Below, piece after piece: positions 15,068-21,992 of a stretch of DNA of 36,516 nt. Source of the stretch: CAZWTD01 sp964637345 (GTDB taxonomy: Bacteria; Patescibacteriota; Patescibacteriia; HK-STAS-PATE-3). Each line of letters starts with the position of its first letter. The stretch's first letter is position 1. The DNA is taken from contig CAZWTD010000010.1 in NCBI GenBank assembly GCA_964637345.1, positions 1-36,516 on the forward strand, given 5' to 3'. The notes under the pieces are model-generated. The model saw only the letters and a list, made by a program, of their open reading frames with translations. It had not been told where the DNA came from and made no database searches. The position numbers and the translations under genes were made by a program.

Positions 15068-16255
15068 ATGGATTCGCGCTATGTCGAACTGGCCAGAACC
15101 ATGGTCACGTACTCGACCAAGGTAACTCCGGGTGATGTCGCAATCGTTCGCCTCGCTCCCTGCGTGCCCCGGGACATGGTTTTCGCGCTCGTCGAAGAGA
15201 TTCGTCAGGCCGGAGGACAGGTCCTCGATCCCTGGATCGATGACCCGGCGCTCACGGTTGCGGTTCGCCGGACCAGTACGGCGCGCAGTCTCCGGATCCA
15301 GGCAGCGGCGGACTTCGTACGCTTCCTCGGGGCTGACGTCATGTTTGCGCTTCGCGGCTACGAGAACCCCTTCGAGACGAAGGGCGTTGATCCGAAGACC
15401 GCCCAGCTCGTCGACCAGATCTCGAACGGCTTGACGATGGACGAACGGATCAACCACTGCCGCTGGATCCTGACCTGCTGGCCGACCGCAGGATTCGCCC
15501 AGCTCTTGGGAATGCCGACCCCCGAAGCTGAGGATTTCTTCTTCAGCGCGGTGCTCGTCGACTACCCGGCTATGGCGCGAGCTGCCCAGCCGCTCGTCGA
15601 TCTCATGAACGGAACCGACCACGTTCGGATCATCGGACCCGGGACCGAGCTGGATTTCAGCATCAAGGGCGTTCCGGCAATCCCTTGCGTCGGCGAGCGC
15701 AACATCCCCGACGGTGAGGTCTACACCGCTCCGGTCAGAGAGTCGATGAACGGCGTGATTCAGTACAACACCTTGACCATCACGAAGTCGGGCGAGCCGT
15801 TCACGAATGTCCGCTTCGAGATCACGGACGGCCGGATCGTGAAGGCAACCTGCGAAAGCGGTGATGCGGCGAAGATGCAGGCCTACCTCGATACGGACGA
15901 GGGAGCCCGCTTCTTCGGTGAATTTGCGATCGGCCTCAACTGGGGCGTGACGCGCGTGGTGGGGGACACGCTCTTCGACGAGAAGGTCGGTGGAACCTTC
16001 CACCTCACCCCGGGACGGTGCTACGAAGTGGCGCCCAACGGAAACGACTCGAACATCCACTGGGACATCGTTTGCGATCAGCGCTCGGAAGCCGGCGGGG
16101 GCCAGATCTACTTCGACAACGTTCTCGTCCGGAAGGATGGGATCTTTACGCTGGATGTGCTTGCCGGACTCAATCCGGCTGGCAGTCCCGCGCCCGACCA
16201 GTCGCTGAAGCCCGAGCCCCGGCGGAAGGCGGGTCCTGGGTCGAAGCGGAGGTAG
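15068..16255 (+). CDS. M29-family (AmpS/PepS/thermophilic) metallo-aminopeptidase
   Basis: The 395-residue enzyme removes N-terminal amino acids using two metal ions. The expected ligand set is visible: Glu217 (NIPDGEVYT), Glu285 (FFGEFAIG), His312 (GGTFHLTPG), Tyr319, His331 and Asp333 (SNIHWDIV). The N-terminal Rossmann-like domain begins with VTPGDVAIVRLAP. The ATG at 15068 follows AAAAGGAT and matches the family start. The last about 16 residues form a basic Pro/Arg/Lys tail not typical of the family. Codon use is markedly GC-rich (TTC, ATC, GAG). It has its own promoter and terminator. It probably recycles peptides in a cell that must import amino acids. Confidence 0.93.
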   Translation: MDSRYVELARTMVTYSTKVTPGDVAIVRLAPCVPRDMVFALVEEIRQAGGQVLDPWIDDPALTVAVRRTSTARSLRIQAAADFVRFLGADVMFALRGYENPFETKGVDPKTAQLVDQISNGLTMDERINHCRWILTCWPTAGFAQLLGMPTPEAEDFFFSAVLVDYPAMARAAQPLVDLMNGTDHVRIIGPGTELDFSIKGVPAIPCVGERNIPDGEVYTAPVRESMNGVIQYNTLTITKSGEPFTNVRFEITDGRIVKATCESGDAAKMQAYLDTDEGARFFGEFAIGLNWGVTRVVGDTLFDEKVGGTFHLTPGRCYEVAPNGNDSNIHWDIVCDQRSEAGGGQIYFDNVLVRKDGIFTLDVLAGLNPAGSPAPDQSLKPEPRRKAGPGSKRR

Positions 16256-16277
16256 CGAGCGTTCAATGAACAACCAA

Positions 16278-16312
16278 ACGCCCAACCACGCAAGGTGGTT
16301 GGGCGTTTTCGT
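16278..16312 (+). terminator. strong intrinsic terminator of the aminopeptidase gene
   Basis: A perfect 12-bp stem (16278-16289 with 16295-16306) with a 5-base loop is followed by TTTTCGTCTTC. It lies 22 bases after the stop. Confidence 0.92.
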
Positions 16313-16414
16313 CTTCGTACATACAGACAAGCTGAAGGACCGAACAAGTGCCCCATCAAGCAGATCGTCTTCCGAGTTCCCTTTAAAGTGCTCCTTCCGC
16401 TTTTCCCCTTGTTT

Positions 16415-16423
16415 TGCTATACT
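16415..16423 (+). promoter_or_regulatory. extended -10 promoter for a leaderless GIY-YIG gene
   Basis: TG-C-TATACT ends six bases before the GTG at 16430. The same TTTTGCTATACT string occurs at 11622-11633. A weak TTCCGC (16395-16400) sits at the -35 distance. Confidence 0.65.
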
Positions 16424-16429
16424 GAAAGG

Positions 16430-16690
16430 GTGTATTGGGTGTACATTCTGCGCTGCGCTGATGCATCGCTGTATACAGGCATTGCGAGGGACCTCGAGCG
16501 CCGCTTCTTTGAGCACTGCGAGTCTCCGCGGGCAGCCAAGTACACTCGTTCGCGACGGCCGCTTCGACTCGTCTATTCGATACGGCAACGAACCCGAAGT
16601 TCGGCCTTAAAGCGTGAGGCGGCGATAAAAGCGCTCTCTCGGACTGAAAAGCTTGCCTTGATTCGCTCAGCCCGTCGGTTAACGAAGTGA
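16430..16690 (+). CDS. GIY-YIG domain protein (YhbQ/UvrC-N type)
   Basis: The 86-residue single-domain protein begins YWVYILRC and continues SLYTGIARDLERRFFEH, the two strands and the Arg of the GIY-YIG nuclease core. A Glu follows later (ALKREAAIKALSRTEKLALI), as in YhbQ-type proteins. Members are putative structure-specific endonucleases in DNA repair. The GTG start is chosen because the family begins immediately before the first strand and because a -10 box lies six bases upstream. It ends four bases before the next gene. Confidence 0.9.
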   Translation: MYWVYILRCADASLYTGIARDLERRFFEHCESPRAAKYTRSRRPLRLVYSIRQRTRSSALKREAAIKALSRTEKLALIRSARRLTK

Positions 16691-16694
16691 ATCT

Positions 16695-17039
16695 ATGTTG
16701 AACACTGTTGTCGTGAAACGGTATCGGAAAATCGTCGACCAGCTCCGCGCGCTCGGCGCTGTTGACGGCCATCGGTATGGAATGTCGATGCTGCTTGTCG
16801 GCGAGGAAGCGTTTTGCGGACTTTCGTTTTCCAACGAAATGCTTTTCCATCTGAGCGGGCGTTCCCGGACCGAGGCGCTGAAACTTCCTGGAGCGGCCAC
16901 GGTGACCTCTCTTGGTGGTCAGAGCGTTGAGGGTTGGGTGCGGATTCCGTTCGCGAGCGCAGATCATTGGCCAGAATGTGCTCTCCAGGCCTTTCAGTCC
17001 GTTTCCGGGGGCGAGAAGAAGAGCGAGAAGGCGTCCTAA
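16695..17039 (+). CDS. TfoX N-terminal/YjbR-like small protein
   Basis: The 114-residue protein starts four bases after the GIY-YIG gene. A hydrophobic strand pair MSMLLVGEEAFCGLSF and MLFHLSG, followed by a turn and GWVRIPFASADHWPECALQAF, recalls the TfoX-N fold. There a MFGG hairpin is followed by a P-x-x-x-x-D-x-x-x-L-x-x-W-x-x-x-A pattern. The match is approximate, since the MFGG is replaced by YGMS. The tail is basic. TfoX relatives relate to competence, but I would not infer that here. Confidence 0.5.
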   Translation: MLNTVVVKRYRKIVDQLRALGAVDGHRYGMSMLLVGEEAFCGLSFSNEMLFHLSGRSRTEALKLPGAATVTSLGGQSVEGWVRIPFASADHWPECALQAFQSVSGGEKKSEKAS

Positions 17040-17042
17040 GCG

Positions 17043-17447
17043 ATGAAGAGCATTGAGATCATCCTTCGGGCGATTATTGTGTCCGAAGGGAAGCTGCTCT
17101 TGTGCATGAATCCAAGGACAAAGACCTACTATCTTCCGGGCGGGCATCTTGAATTTGGGGAATCGTTTGATGAAGCATTGCGACGGGAAATGCGGGAAGA
17201 GATTGGCCGCGAGATCGGCGAAGTTCAGGTTCTGACTGTGATTGAGAATTTCTACTCGCGAGACGGGAAAGAGCTTCACGAAGTCAACATCATGACGCGG
17301 ACGGAAATACTTGGTGAACAACCTGAGTCCATTCGTTCACTCGAAGAGCATATTACCTACGTCTGGGCTCCTCTTAGCGAACTTAGCACGCTTACCATTC
17401 TCCCTGAGGCGATTCAGAGGTACGCGGCAGGTCTGCTTAAGGTGTGA
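17043..17447 (+). CDS. Nudix hydrolase
   Basis: The 134-residue protein has a complete Nudix box in GHLEFGESFDEALRREMREE (from about residue 38) followed by IG. The helix glutamates that bind Mg are intact. The family hydrolyses nucleoside diphosphates linked to other moieties. The preceding YYLPGG is the standard entry. The substrate is not determinable. It begins three bases after the TfoX-like gene, making a likely three-gene transcript with the GIY-YIG gene. It is the first of three Nudix genes in the window. Confidence 0.93.
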   Translation: MKSIEIILRAIIVSEGKLLLCMNPRTKTYYLPGGHLEFGESFDEALRREMREEIGREIGEVQVLTVIENFYSRDGKELHEVNIMTRTEILGEQPESIRSLEEHITYVWAPLSELSTLTILPEAIQRYAAGLLKV

Positions 17448-17463
17448 GTACGAGGAACTCGGC

Positions 17464-17491
17464 TTGACCAGGGGTAGGGCTTTTGTATACT
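17464..17491 (+). promoter_or_regulatory. promoter of the small membrane protein
   Basis: TTGACC (17464-17469), 16 bases, TATACT (17486-17491). Transcription should start near 17498. The leader contains a strong Shine-Dalgarno sequence. Confidence 0.7.
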
Positions 17492-17519
17492 GCGAATAAC
17501 CAACGTGAAGGAGGGACGC

Positions 17520-17702
17520 GTGTGGCTCGTGGCTTCATTAGTGCTGTTGATCGTTGGAACGGGAGCAATCGTGCTTGCGGGTTGTCAGACGATGTTCGGC
17601 AAGATGAGAGTGGCGCGGGCTATTTGGCTCATTCTCTTTGGCCTTATCGCCCTTGGAACGGCAGTCCTTTGTGACAAGTTTTCCCAGTACGCGAAATTCT
17701 AG
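17520..17702 (+). CDS. small two-helix membrane protein
   Basis: The 60-residue protein has two hydrophobic helices (about 2-22, WLVASLVLLIVGTGAIVLAG, and about 35-50, AIWLILFGLIALGTAV) with a short basic loop. An in-frame GTG at 17505 also exists, but AGGAGG (17509-17514) lies inside that extension and five bases before the GTG at 17520, so the latter is preferred. A terminator follows the stop directly. No family recognised. Confidence 0.7.
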   Translation: MWLVASLVLLIVGTGAIVLAGCQTMFGKMRVARAIWLILFGLIALGTAVLCDKFSQYAKF

Positions 17703-17703
17703 C

Positions 17704-17735
17704 CAGGGCCCGCACACGCTGCGGGCCTGTCTTGT
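17704..17735 (+). terminator. terminator between convergent genes
   Basis: An eleven-base left arm (17704-17714, with one bulged G) pairs with TGCGGGCCTG (17720-17729), followed by TCTTGTTT. The T-rich side faces the plus-strand gene. The same hairpin may also serve the minus-strand glycosyltransferase. Confidence 0.75.
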
Positions 17736-19475
17736 TTAGGGTATGTGATAGAGAGCAAGAACGCCGCCGAAAACGCGATATGGTTGTCGGGTTTCGAGCC
17801 AGCGATAGGAATGACTTCCGCTCCGGAGTGCGTTCGCGGTAATGAGGTAGTACCCAGGCGTTGGAGCTTTTCCTTGAAGATCGACGTCGCGTGGAACCGG
17901 CTCTTGGGAGAATCCATAGTATCCACGGTCGTCCGGGCCGCTTTTTGTCGTGCCTTGAAGCGTAATCCCATTTGCTCTCACGTAGTTACTTGCCTCGCGA
18001 TCAACCTGGCCCCAGTCGAGGTTGGAGTCGAGCATCACGACGTGCCCGTTTTTCGTCCCACCGATGAGTTCAGAGTAGAAGCTGATCATGTGGGGTAGGC
18101 TTCGGAGCGGGGAGAGAAGACCGAAGAGGAGGAGGCCAACGCTGATGCCCTTTTTCCAGGGCGATGGGCTCTTGAACGCTTGGAGTACGGCAATTGCGAC
18201 CAAGCCAGCCAGGAGCGGGAGGAGGGGGAGGACGTGACGGTAGCCGATATTTAAGTTACTTGTTAGCGCTGACAGAAGATAGATCAGTCCGGCTAGCGAG
18301 AACAGGATTGGGGTAAATGAAGCACGGAAGATGTTATTGCGGAGGAGTATCCCGAGGCCGATGAGCGTGAGCGCGAATATGCCGAAGGGAGTTTTGACGA
18401 CCCAGCCGAGCGGGAAGTAGAAGATCGATCCGTGGTCTCCGGTTTTGCCGAGAAAAGAATGGCTATGCCCTGTATAATTATGACTGGTAACTGCAATGAG
18501 TCCGGAGAGGTAGGAGTAGGCGGGAACCGGAAGTTGAAGGGCTTTTTGGAGGCGCTGGCCTGAACGCGTTGCTGGATCTGTTGTTGCGATGAAGCGCTGT
18601 TCAAAAAGGGAGAGTGTATTGTAGGTATGGGACGCCGCGAGTTGAGCACGTTTTTCGTAGAGCTGTTGGACGATCGGATCATCAATGGGTTTTCGAATTT
18701 CAAAACCGTAGCAAACGAAGGTCAGGACCAGAAAGACCAACGCCGATTTTCCGAGCAAGGCGAAAAGCCTCGTAAGCGACCAGGGCAGGGGAGTAGTTTT
18801 CCGGCGTCGGTCGTACCACCAGCGTACGAGATACACAACGGGCACAATGAGCCAGAGAATGACGAGGGAGAATTTTATGATTTGCGCAACCGCAATAACG
18901 AAAGCGAGGAGCCAGGCATTTCGACCGCTTGCGTTGTTGAGGTAGCGTTCAAGCGCGATGAGGGTGAGCAAAAAGGCAAAGGCGGCCGCGACGTCGGTTG
19001 TCACAAGATGGCCGTGTCCAAGGATGGTCGGATCGAAGCTGAGAACAGCGAGAACAGTAAGAGCCGGCCAAGGTCCAAATCGCCGATTGAGCCAAAGATA
19101 GACGAAGGCCAGGAAGGTCATGGTGAGCGCGACCATCGGAAGCCGACCAAGGAGGATGAGACGATCCGGACTATGCTCGTTTTCAAAAAGGAATTGACTT
19201 CCAAAAATCCATTTATCAGCCGCGTTCCAGACTGCGGTCCCGGTTTCAACTCGGCCGCCGCTGAGCAATACCGGAAGGCCAGCGAGGAGTTTTACGAGCG
19301 GCGGGTGTTCCGGGTTCATCCGAAAGTCTCCAGTCTGGAGGTAGGAAACCCCGGCTGAGAGATGGACAGCTTCGTCTGCGGTCGGGCCGTCGGCGATCGC
19401 GCCGAGGAGCTGAAGACTTAGCGCGGCGGCGAGGATGAGAATGGCGGGCCAGTGGCGGCGGAGAAAGGGGAGCAT
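17736..19475 (-). CDS. GT39/PMT-like membrane glycosyltransferase
   Basis: The 579-residue polytopic protein has about ten or more hydrophobic helices. The GT-C signature is clear: an acidic motif TADEAVH in the first extracytoplasmic loop (about 34-40), followed by GDFRMNPEHPPLVKLLAGLP, the usual PMT_2/ArnT-type loop. A soluble C-terminal domain contains VMLDSNLDWGQ. Such enzymes transfer a sugar from a polyprenyl-phosphate donor to protein or lipid outside the membrane. The target is unknown. The start at 19475 directly precedes the hydrophobic first helix. Confidence 0.88.
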   Translation of the reverse strand: MLPFLRRHWPAILILAAALSLQLLGAIADGPTADEAVHLSAGVSYLQTGDFRMNPEHPPLVKLLAGLPVLLSGGRVETGTAVWNAADKWIFGSQFLFENEHSPDRLILLGRLPMVALTMTFLAFVYLWLNRRFGPWPALTVLAVLSFDPTILGHGHLVTTDVAAAFAFLLTLIALERYLNNASGRNAWLLAFVIAVAQIIKFSLVILWLIVPVVYLVRWWYDRRRKTTPLPWSLTRLFALLGKSALVFLVLTFVCYGFEIRKPIDDPIVQQLYEKRAQLAASHTYNTLSLFEQRFIATTDPATRSGQRLQKALQLPVPAYSYLSGLIAVTSHNYTGHSHSFLGKTGDHGSIFYFPLGWVVKTPFGIFALTLIGLGILLRNNIFRASFTPILFSLAGLIYLLSALTSNLNIGYRHVLPLLPLLAGLVAIAVLQAFKSPSPWKKGISVGLLLFGLLSPLRSLPHMISFYSELIGGTKNGHVVMLDSNLDWGQVDREASNYVRANGITLQGTTKSGPDDRGYYGFSQEPVPRDVDLQGKAPTPGYYLITANALRSGSHSYRWLETRQPYRVFGGVLALYHIP

Positions 19476-19571
19476 AGGGATAGTGTAGCAGGGCTGGAGA
19501 CGGAGTCGAGGAAGGGCTTGAAGAAATCCAGCCAGTCATTTAGGATAGGTCGGGCCTTGGAGGGAAGCACA

Positions 19572-19772
19572 ATGACTCAACCGAAGTCTGATGTTTGCAC
19601 CTCGTGTCAGCGCGTCGCAAAGGTCGGGGAAACCTTTCTGAAGCGGGATGGCCATGTTCTTTGCCCGCGATGTGAGCACCTCTGTCAGCGTTGTCGGAAT
19701 CGGGTACCCTTACCCGGGCTCCTTGTCTGTAACGACTGCCGTCTCTGGCTCGCGAACCATCTGCTCGACTAG
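19572..19772 (+). CDS. small zinc-binding protein with four CxxC pairs
   Basis: The 66-residue protein has CTSC, CPRC, CQRC and CNDC, arranged as two treble-clef or LIM-like zinc sites. The chain CPRCEHLCQRCRNRV links two of the pairs closely. It has no membrane segment, so it may bind protein or RNA. A GGAGGG Shine-Dalgarno sequence precedes the ATG at suitable distance, and an intrinsic terminator follows immediately. No specific family is recognised. Confidence 0.75.
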   Translation: MTQPKSDVCTSCQRVAKVGETFLKRDGHVLCPRCEHLCQRCRNRVPLPGLLVCNDCRLWLANHLLD

Positions 19773-19808
19773 CCTACTCCCCTGGGGAGAAGGCTAGTTT
19801 TCTCTTGA
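19768..19808 (+). terminator. intrinsic terminator upstream of hrcA
   Basis: ACTAGCCT (from 19768) pairs with AGGCTAGT (to 19798) with an inner CTCCCC/GGGGAG extension and one mismatch, followed by TTTTCTCTT. It insulates the hrcA promoter; its tail runs into the -35 box. Confidence 0.9.
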
Positions 19809-19833
19809 CATCCCTTTTTAGCACTCTTATAAT
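19805..19833 (+). promoter_or_regulatory. consensus sigma70 promoter of the heat-shock operon
   Basis: TTGACA (19805-19810), 17 bases, TATAAT (19828-19833): both hexamers are full consensus. The -10 box lies within the CIRCE spacer. The predicted start near 19840 is only about seven bases before the hrcA ATG. Confidence 0.92.
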
Positions 19834-19844
19834 GAGAGTGCTAA
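19818..19844 (+). promoter_or_regulatory. CIRCE operator (HrcA binding site)
   Basis: TTAGCACTC, nine bases, then GAGTGCTAA form the perfect CIRCE inverted repeat. Established knowledge: HrcA dimers bind this site and repress heat-shock genes until it is inactivated during stress. The repeat straddles the -10 box and ends two bases before the ATG at 19847. This implies autoregulation of hrcA and of genes read through from it. Confidence 0.97.
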
Positions 19845-19846
19845 TT

Positions 19847-20566
19847 ATGAAACACGAGCTCGACTCGCGAAAAAAGGCCATATTTGACGCGGTTGTCGCT
19901 GAACACCTCCGCGACGGTCGGCCAGTTGGTTCGAATCAGATTGTCACGAGCCGCGGGCTTGAAGTTTCGAGCGCTACGGTTCGCAACGACCTAGCCGAGC
20001 TTGAAGATCTTGGGTTTTTGACCCATCCCCATACCTCGGCCGGGCGAATTCCAACCGAGCAAGGCTGGCGCTACTTTCTTGAACATATAAAAACCGACGG
20101 AAAGCTCGCGAGCGCTGAAGCGAAAAGCCTCGCAGCCGGGCTCGAACGCGCGAAAGCAAACGGCGTAAATCCAGCGAAAGGCTTAGCCAAAGCTCTGGCA
20201 GATTTATCGGAAACCGCGGTTATGGTCGGTTTTGGACCGCATGATGTGTATTACACGGGCTTAAGCTATCTCTTCAACCAGCCGGAATTCGAGAACCCGG
20301 AATACGTTCATGAGCTCTCCGCCGTTGTTGATCATCTCGATGAGGCGATGGCCGACGTCTTTCAGCGGCCCTTCCGCCAGGAGGTTGAGGTTTTCCTCGG
20401 GAGCGACAACCCCTTTGGGAAAGAGTGCAGCGTGCTCTGCACGGCAATCGCCCTCCCGGACGACCGTTCCGGCATCCTCGGCATCCTCGGTCCGCTCCGC
20501 CTTGATTACGCGGGGAATATCGCCCGATTGAAGTTTGCTCGATCTCTCCTTTTACCCGCAGTGTAA
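19847..20566 (+). CDS. hrcA: heat-inducible transcription repressor HrcA, short form
   Basis: The 239-residue protein is about 100 shorter than typical HrcA. The N-terminal winged helix is intact: RPVGSNQI, then VSSATVRNDLAELEDLGFL and HPHTSAGRIPTEQGWRYF (about 25-78). The C-terminal GAF-like half is recognisable (SILGPLRLDYA-type ending, here GILGILGPLRLDYAGNIARL). The linker and dimerisation insertion are reduced. The start is fixed because the CIRCE and promoter abut it. A gap of nine bases precedes grpE. Confidence 0.93.
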   Translation: MKHELDSRKKAIFDAVVAEHLRDGRPVGSNQIVTSRGLEVSSATVRNDLAELEDLGFLTHPHTSAGRIPTEQGWRYFLEHIKTDGKLASAEAKSLAAGLERAKANGVNPAKGLAKALADLSETAVMVGFGPHDVYYTGLSYLFNQPEFENPEYVHELSAVVDHLDEAMADVFQRPFRQEVEVFLGSDNPFGKECSVLCTAIALPDDRSGILGILGPLRLDYAGNIARLKFARSLLLPAV

Positions 20567-20575
20567 CCGAAGCCC

Positions 20576-21118
20576 ATGGATCAAACGCATCACGAAAAAA
20601 CAGGCGACACAGATGAACTCGCAAAGCTGAAGCGCCAGGCGGAAGAGTATCTTGACGGCTGGAAGCGCGCGAAGGCGGATTACCTGAATTTAAAGAAGCA
20701 GACCGAACGCGAGAAAGAAGAATTGATCGGTATGGCCGCCGGAGCCCTCCTCCTCGACCTCTTGCCGGTCAAAACGAACCTCGACCGCGCCTGGTCCCAT
20801 CTCCCGGCCGATCTCGCGGAGCATGAGTGGATCAAGGGTCTCGGGCAGGTGCGAAGCCAGCTTGATGCGGTTCTTAAGACCCGAGGCATCGAAGTCATCG
20901 ACCCTATTGGTCAGCCCTTTAACCCGAATGAGCATGACGCGATCGAGCGCGCGCCGGACGCAGAAGTTCCGGACGGACATGTCAGCCAGACGCTCGAGCC
21001 AGGCTATCGGCTTCAGGGCCGGGTCATGATTCCGGCGAAAGTCCGGGTTAGCCATTCCCAAGAAGATTCGAAGGCAACTACCCAAGGAAAGGAGGTGACA
21101 ACGCATGGCAATCGTTAA
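20576..21118 (+). CDS. grpE: nucleotide exchange factor GrpE
   Basis: The 180-residue protein releases ADP from DnaK. The long N-terminal helix (AKLKRQAEEYLDGWKRAKAD, about 17-36) and the beta-wing domain with FNPNEHDAIERAP and VSQTLEPGYRLQGRVMIPAK are family hallmarks. The 3' end overlaps the hsp20 start by 14 bases, and the hsp20 Shine-Dalgarno sequence lies inside grpE. Confidence 0.95.
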   Translation: MDQTHHEKTGDTDELAKLKRQAEEYLDGWKRAKADYLNLKKQTEREKEELIGMAAGALLLDLLPVKTNLDRAWSHLPADLAEHEWIKGLGQVRSQLDAVLKTRGIEVIDPIGQPFNPNEHDAIERAPDAEVPDGHVSQTLEPGYRLQGRVMIPAKVRVSHSQEDSKATTQGKEVTTHGNR

Positions 21119-21515
21119 ATGGACTCCGTTTACGGATTCCTTCCTCGACGACTTTTTCGGCGACATGTCGCTCGCGCGGAACGATCACTTCGTACCCGCG
21201 ATGGACGTCTACGAAGACAAGGACAATGTCGTTGTCGAAACGCCCTTAACCGGGATTGATCCGAAGAACGTCAAGGTGGAAATTGAGGACAATATCCTCA
21301 AGATCTCCGGGACCTCGGAGCGGAAGTCGGAAGTCGACGAAAAGAATTATTACCGTCGGGAAATTCGTACCGGGCACTTCTATCGCTCGGTCGCGCTCCC
21401 GAAGGCCGTCGACGCGGACAAGGCGAACGCCGCCTACGAGAACGGTCTCTTAAAGATCACCGTTCCGAAGAAGGAAGAGGCGAAGCCGAAGTCGATCTCC
21501 GTCAGTATTAGGTAA
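21105..21515 (+). CDS. Hsp20/alpha-crystallin small heat-shock protein
   Basis: The 136-residue chaperone holds unfolding proteins in a soluble state. The alpha-crystallin domain runs from about residue 30 (AMDVYEDKDNVVVETPLTG) to about 125, including the conserved YENGLLKITVPKKEE near its end. The C-terminal ISVSIR supplies an I-x-V/I-type oligomerisation tail. The AAAGGAGGTG Shine-Dalgarno sequence is strong. Its place between grpE and dnaK is unusual compared with the classical hrcA-grpE-dnaK-dnaJ order. Confidence 0.95.
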   Translation: MAIVKWTPFTDSFLDDFFGDMSLARNDHFVPAMDVYEDKDNVVVETPLTGIDPKNVKVEIEDNILKISGTSERKSEVDEKNYYRREIRTGHFYRSVALPKAVDADKANAAYENGLLKITVPKKEEAKPKSISVSIR

Positions 21516-21523
21516 GACCAGGT

Positions 21524-21600
21524 GCGGGATCCGGTTCTCCGGATCCCGCCTCGGAGAGTTCCGCTCAGGCGAGCGAAGCTGTCCGAGGCGAAGCGCCTCC
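21524..21600 (+). ncRNA. structured intergenic RNA in the heat-shock operon
   Basis: Three elements occur between hsp20 and the next gene. The first is a perfect 11-bp hairpin (21524-21534 with 21539-21549, loop TTCT). The second is a stem GCCTCGGA/TCCGAGGC (21548-21555 with 21582-21589) enclosing CGCTC/GAGCG (21562-21566 with 21571-21575). The third is GAGGCG-AAG-CGCCTC (21585-21599), which shares bases with the second stem and so excludes it. None is followed by a T tract. Role unknown: processing, attenuation or a thermosensor are possible. Confidence 0.4.
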
Positions 21601-21604
21601 CCCT

Positions 21605-21961
21605 ATGCCCCAACGCATTCCTACCCCACAATTTCATAACCCGCTCATCCGGCTGAATGGAAAGTGTCCGACCTGCAGTACGGCCTACGACTTCCAGCGG
21701 CTCCGGATTCTCGGTGAGCGCGATCAGGCCGTCCTCGCCTTTCTCGAATGCGGCGCTTGCGGAACCTCCGTGCTCTCGCTCCTCCAAGCGAGTCCAGGCG
21801 GTCTCTCGAGCCACTTGCTCGTTACCGATTTAACGGCCGACGAGGTTGAACAGCGACTCGACCGCGATGGAACGATTAGTCCGGATGATCTCATCGACTT
21901 CCATGAGTTCCTCGAAGCGGACAGCGCGCTTCATCCCTTCCTCCCTTCATCTCTTCAGTAG
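21605..21961 (+). CDS. zinc-ribbon-like hypothetical protein in the heat-shock operon
   Basis: The 118-residue protein has CPTC (about 20-23) and CGAC (about 50-53) separated by about 26 residues, a single zinc-ribbon spacing. The C-terminal half holds LTADEVEQRLDRDGTISPDD and an acidic helix. No Shine-Dalgarno sequence is visible; the bases before the ATG are CCTCCCCCT, complementary in sense to a Shine-Dalgarno sequence. It lies between hsp20 and dnaK and may assist the chaperones or simply share the transcript. Confidence 0.7.
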   Translation: MPQRIPTPQFHNPLIRLNGKCPTCSTAYDFQRLRILGERDQAVLAFLECGACGTSVLSLLQASPGGLSSHLLVTDLTADEVEQRLDRDGTISPDDLIDFHEFLEADSALHPFLPSSLQ

Positions 21962-21992
21962 TTTCTCACGTCACTAAGTATTGAACACCCCT

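Noticed and set aside
14984..16588. 534-codon open frame on the minus strand
   Set aside because: It lies antisense to the M29 aminopeptidase, whose metal ligands are all present. High GC with strong third-position bias opens the opposite frame. The translation has no recognisable domain and crosses a strong terminator.
16383..17321. 312-codon minus-strand frame
   Set aside because: It is antisense to the GIY-YIG, TfoX-like and Nudix genes, and its translation shows no recognisable pattern.
18627..19358. 243-codon plus-strand frame
   Set aside because: It is antisense to the GT39-type gene, is highly charged and has no domain signature.
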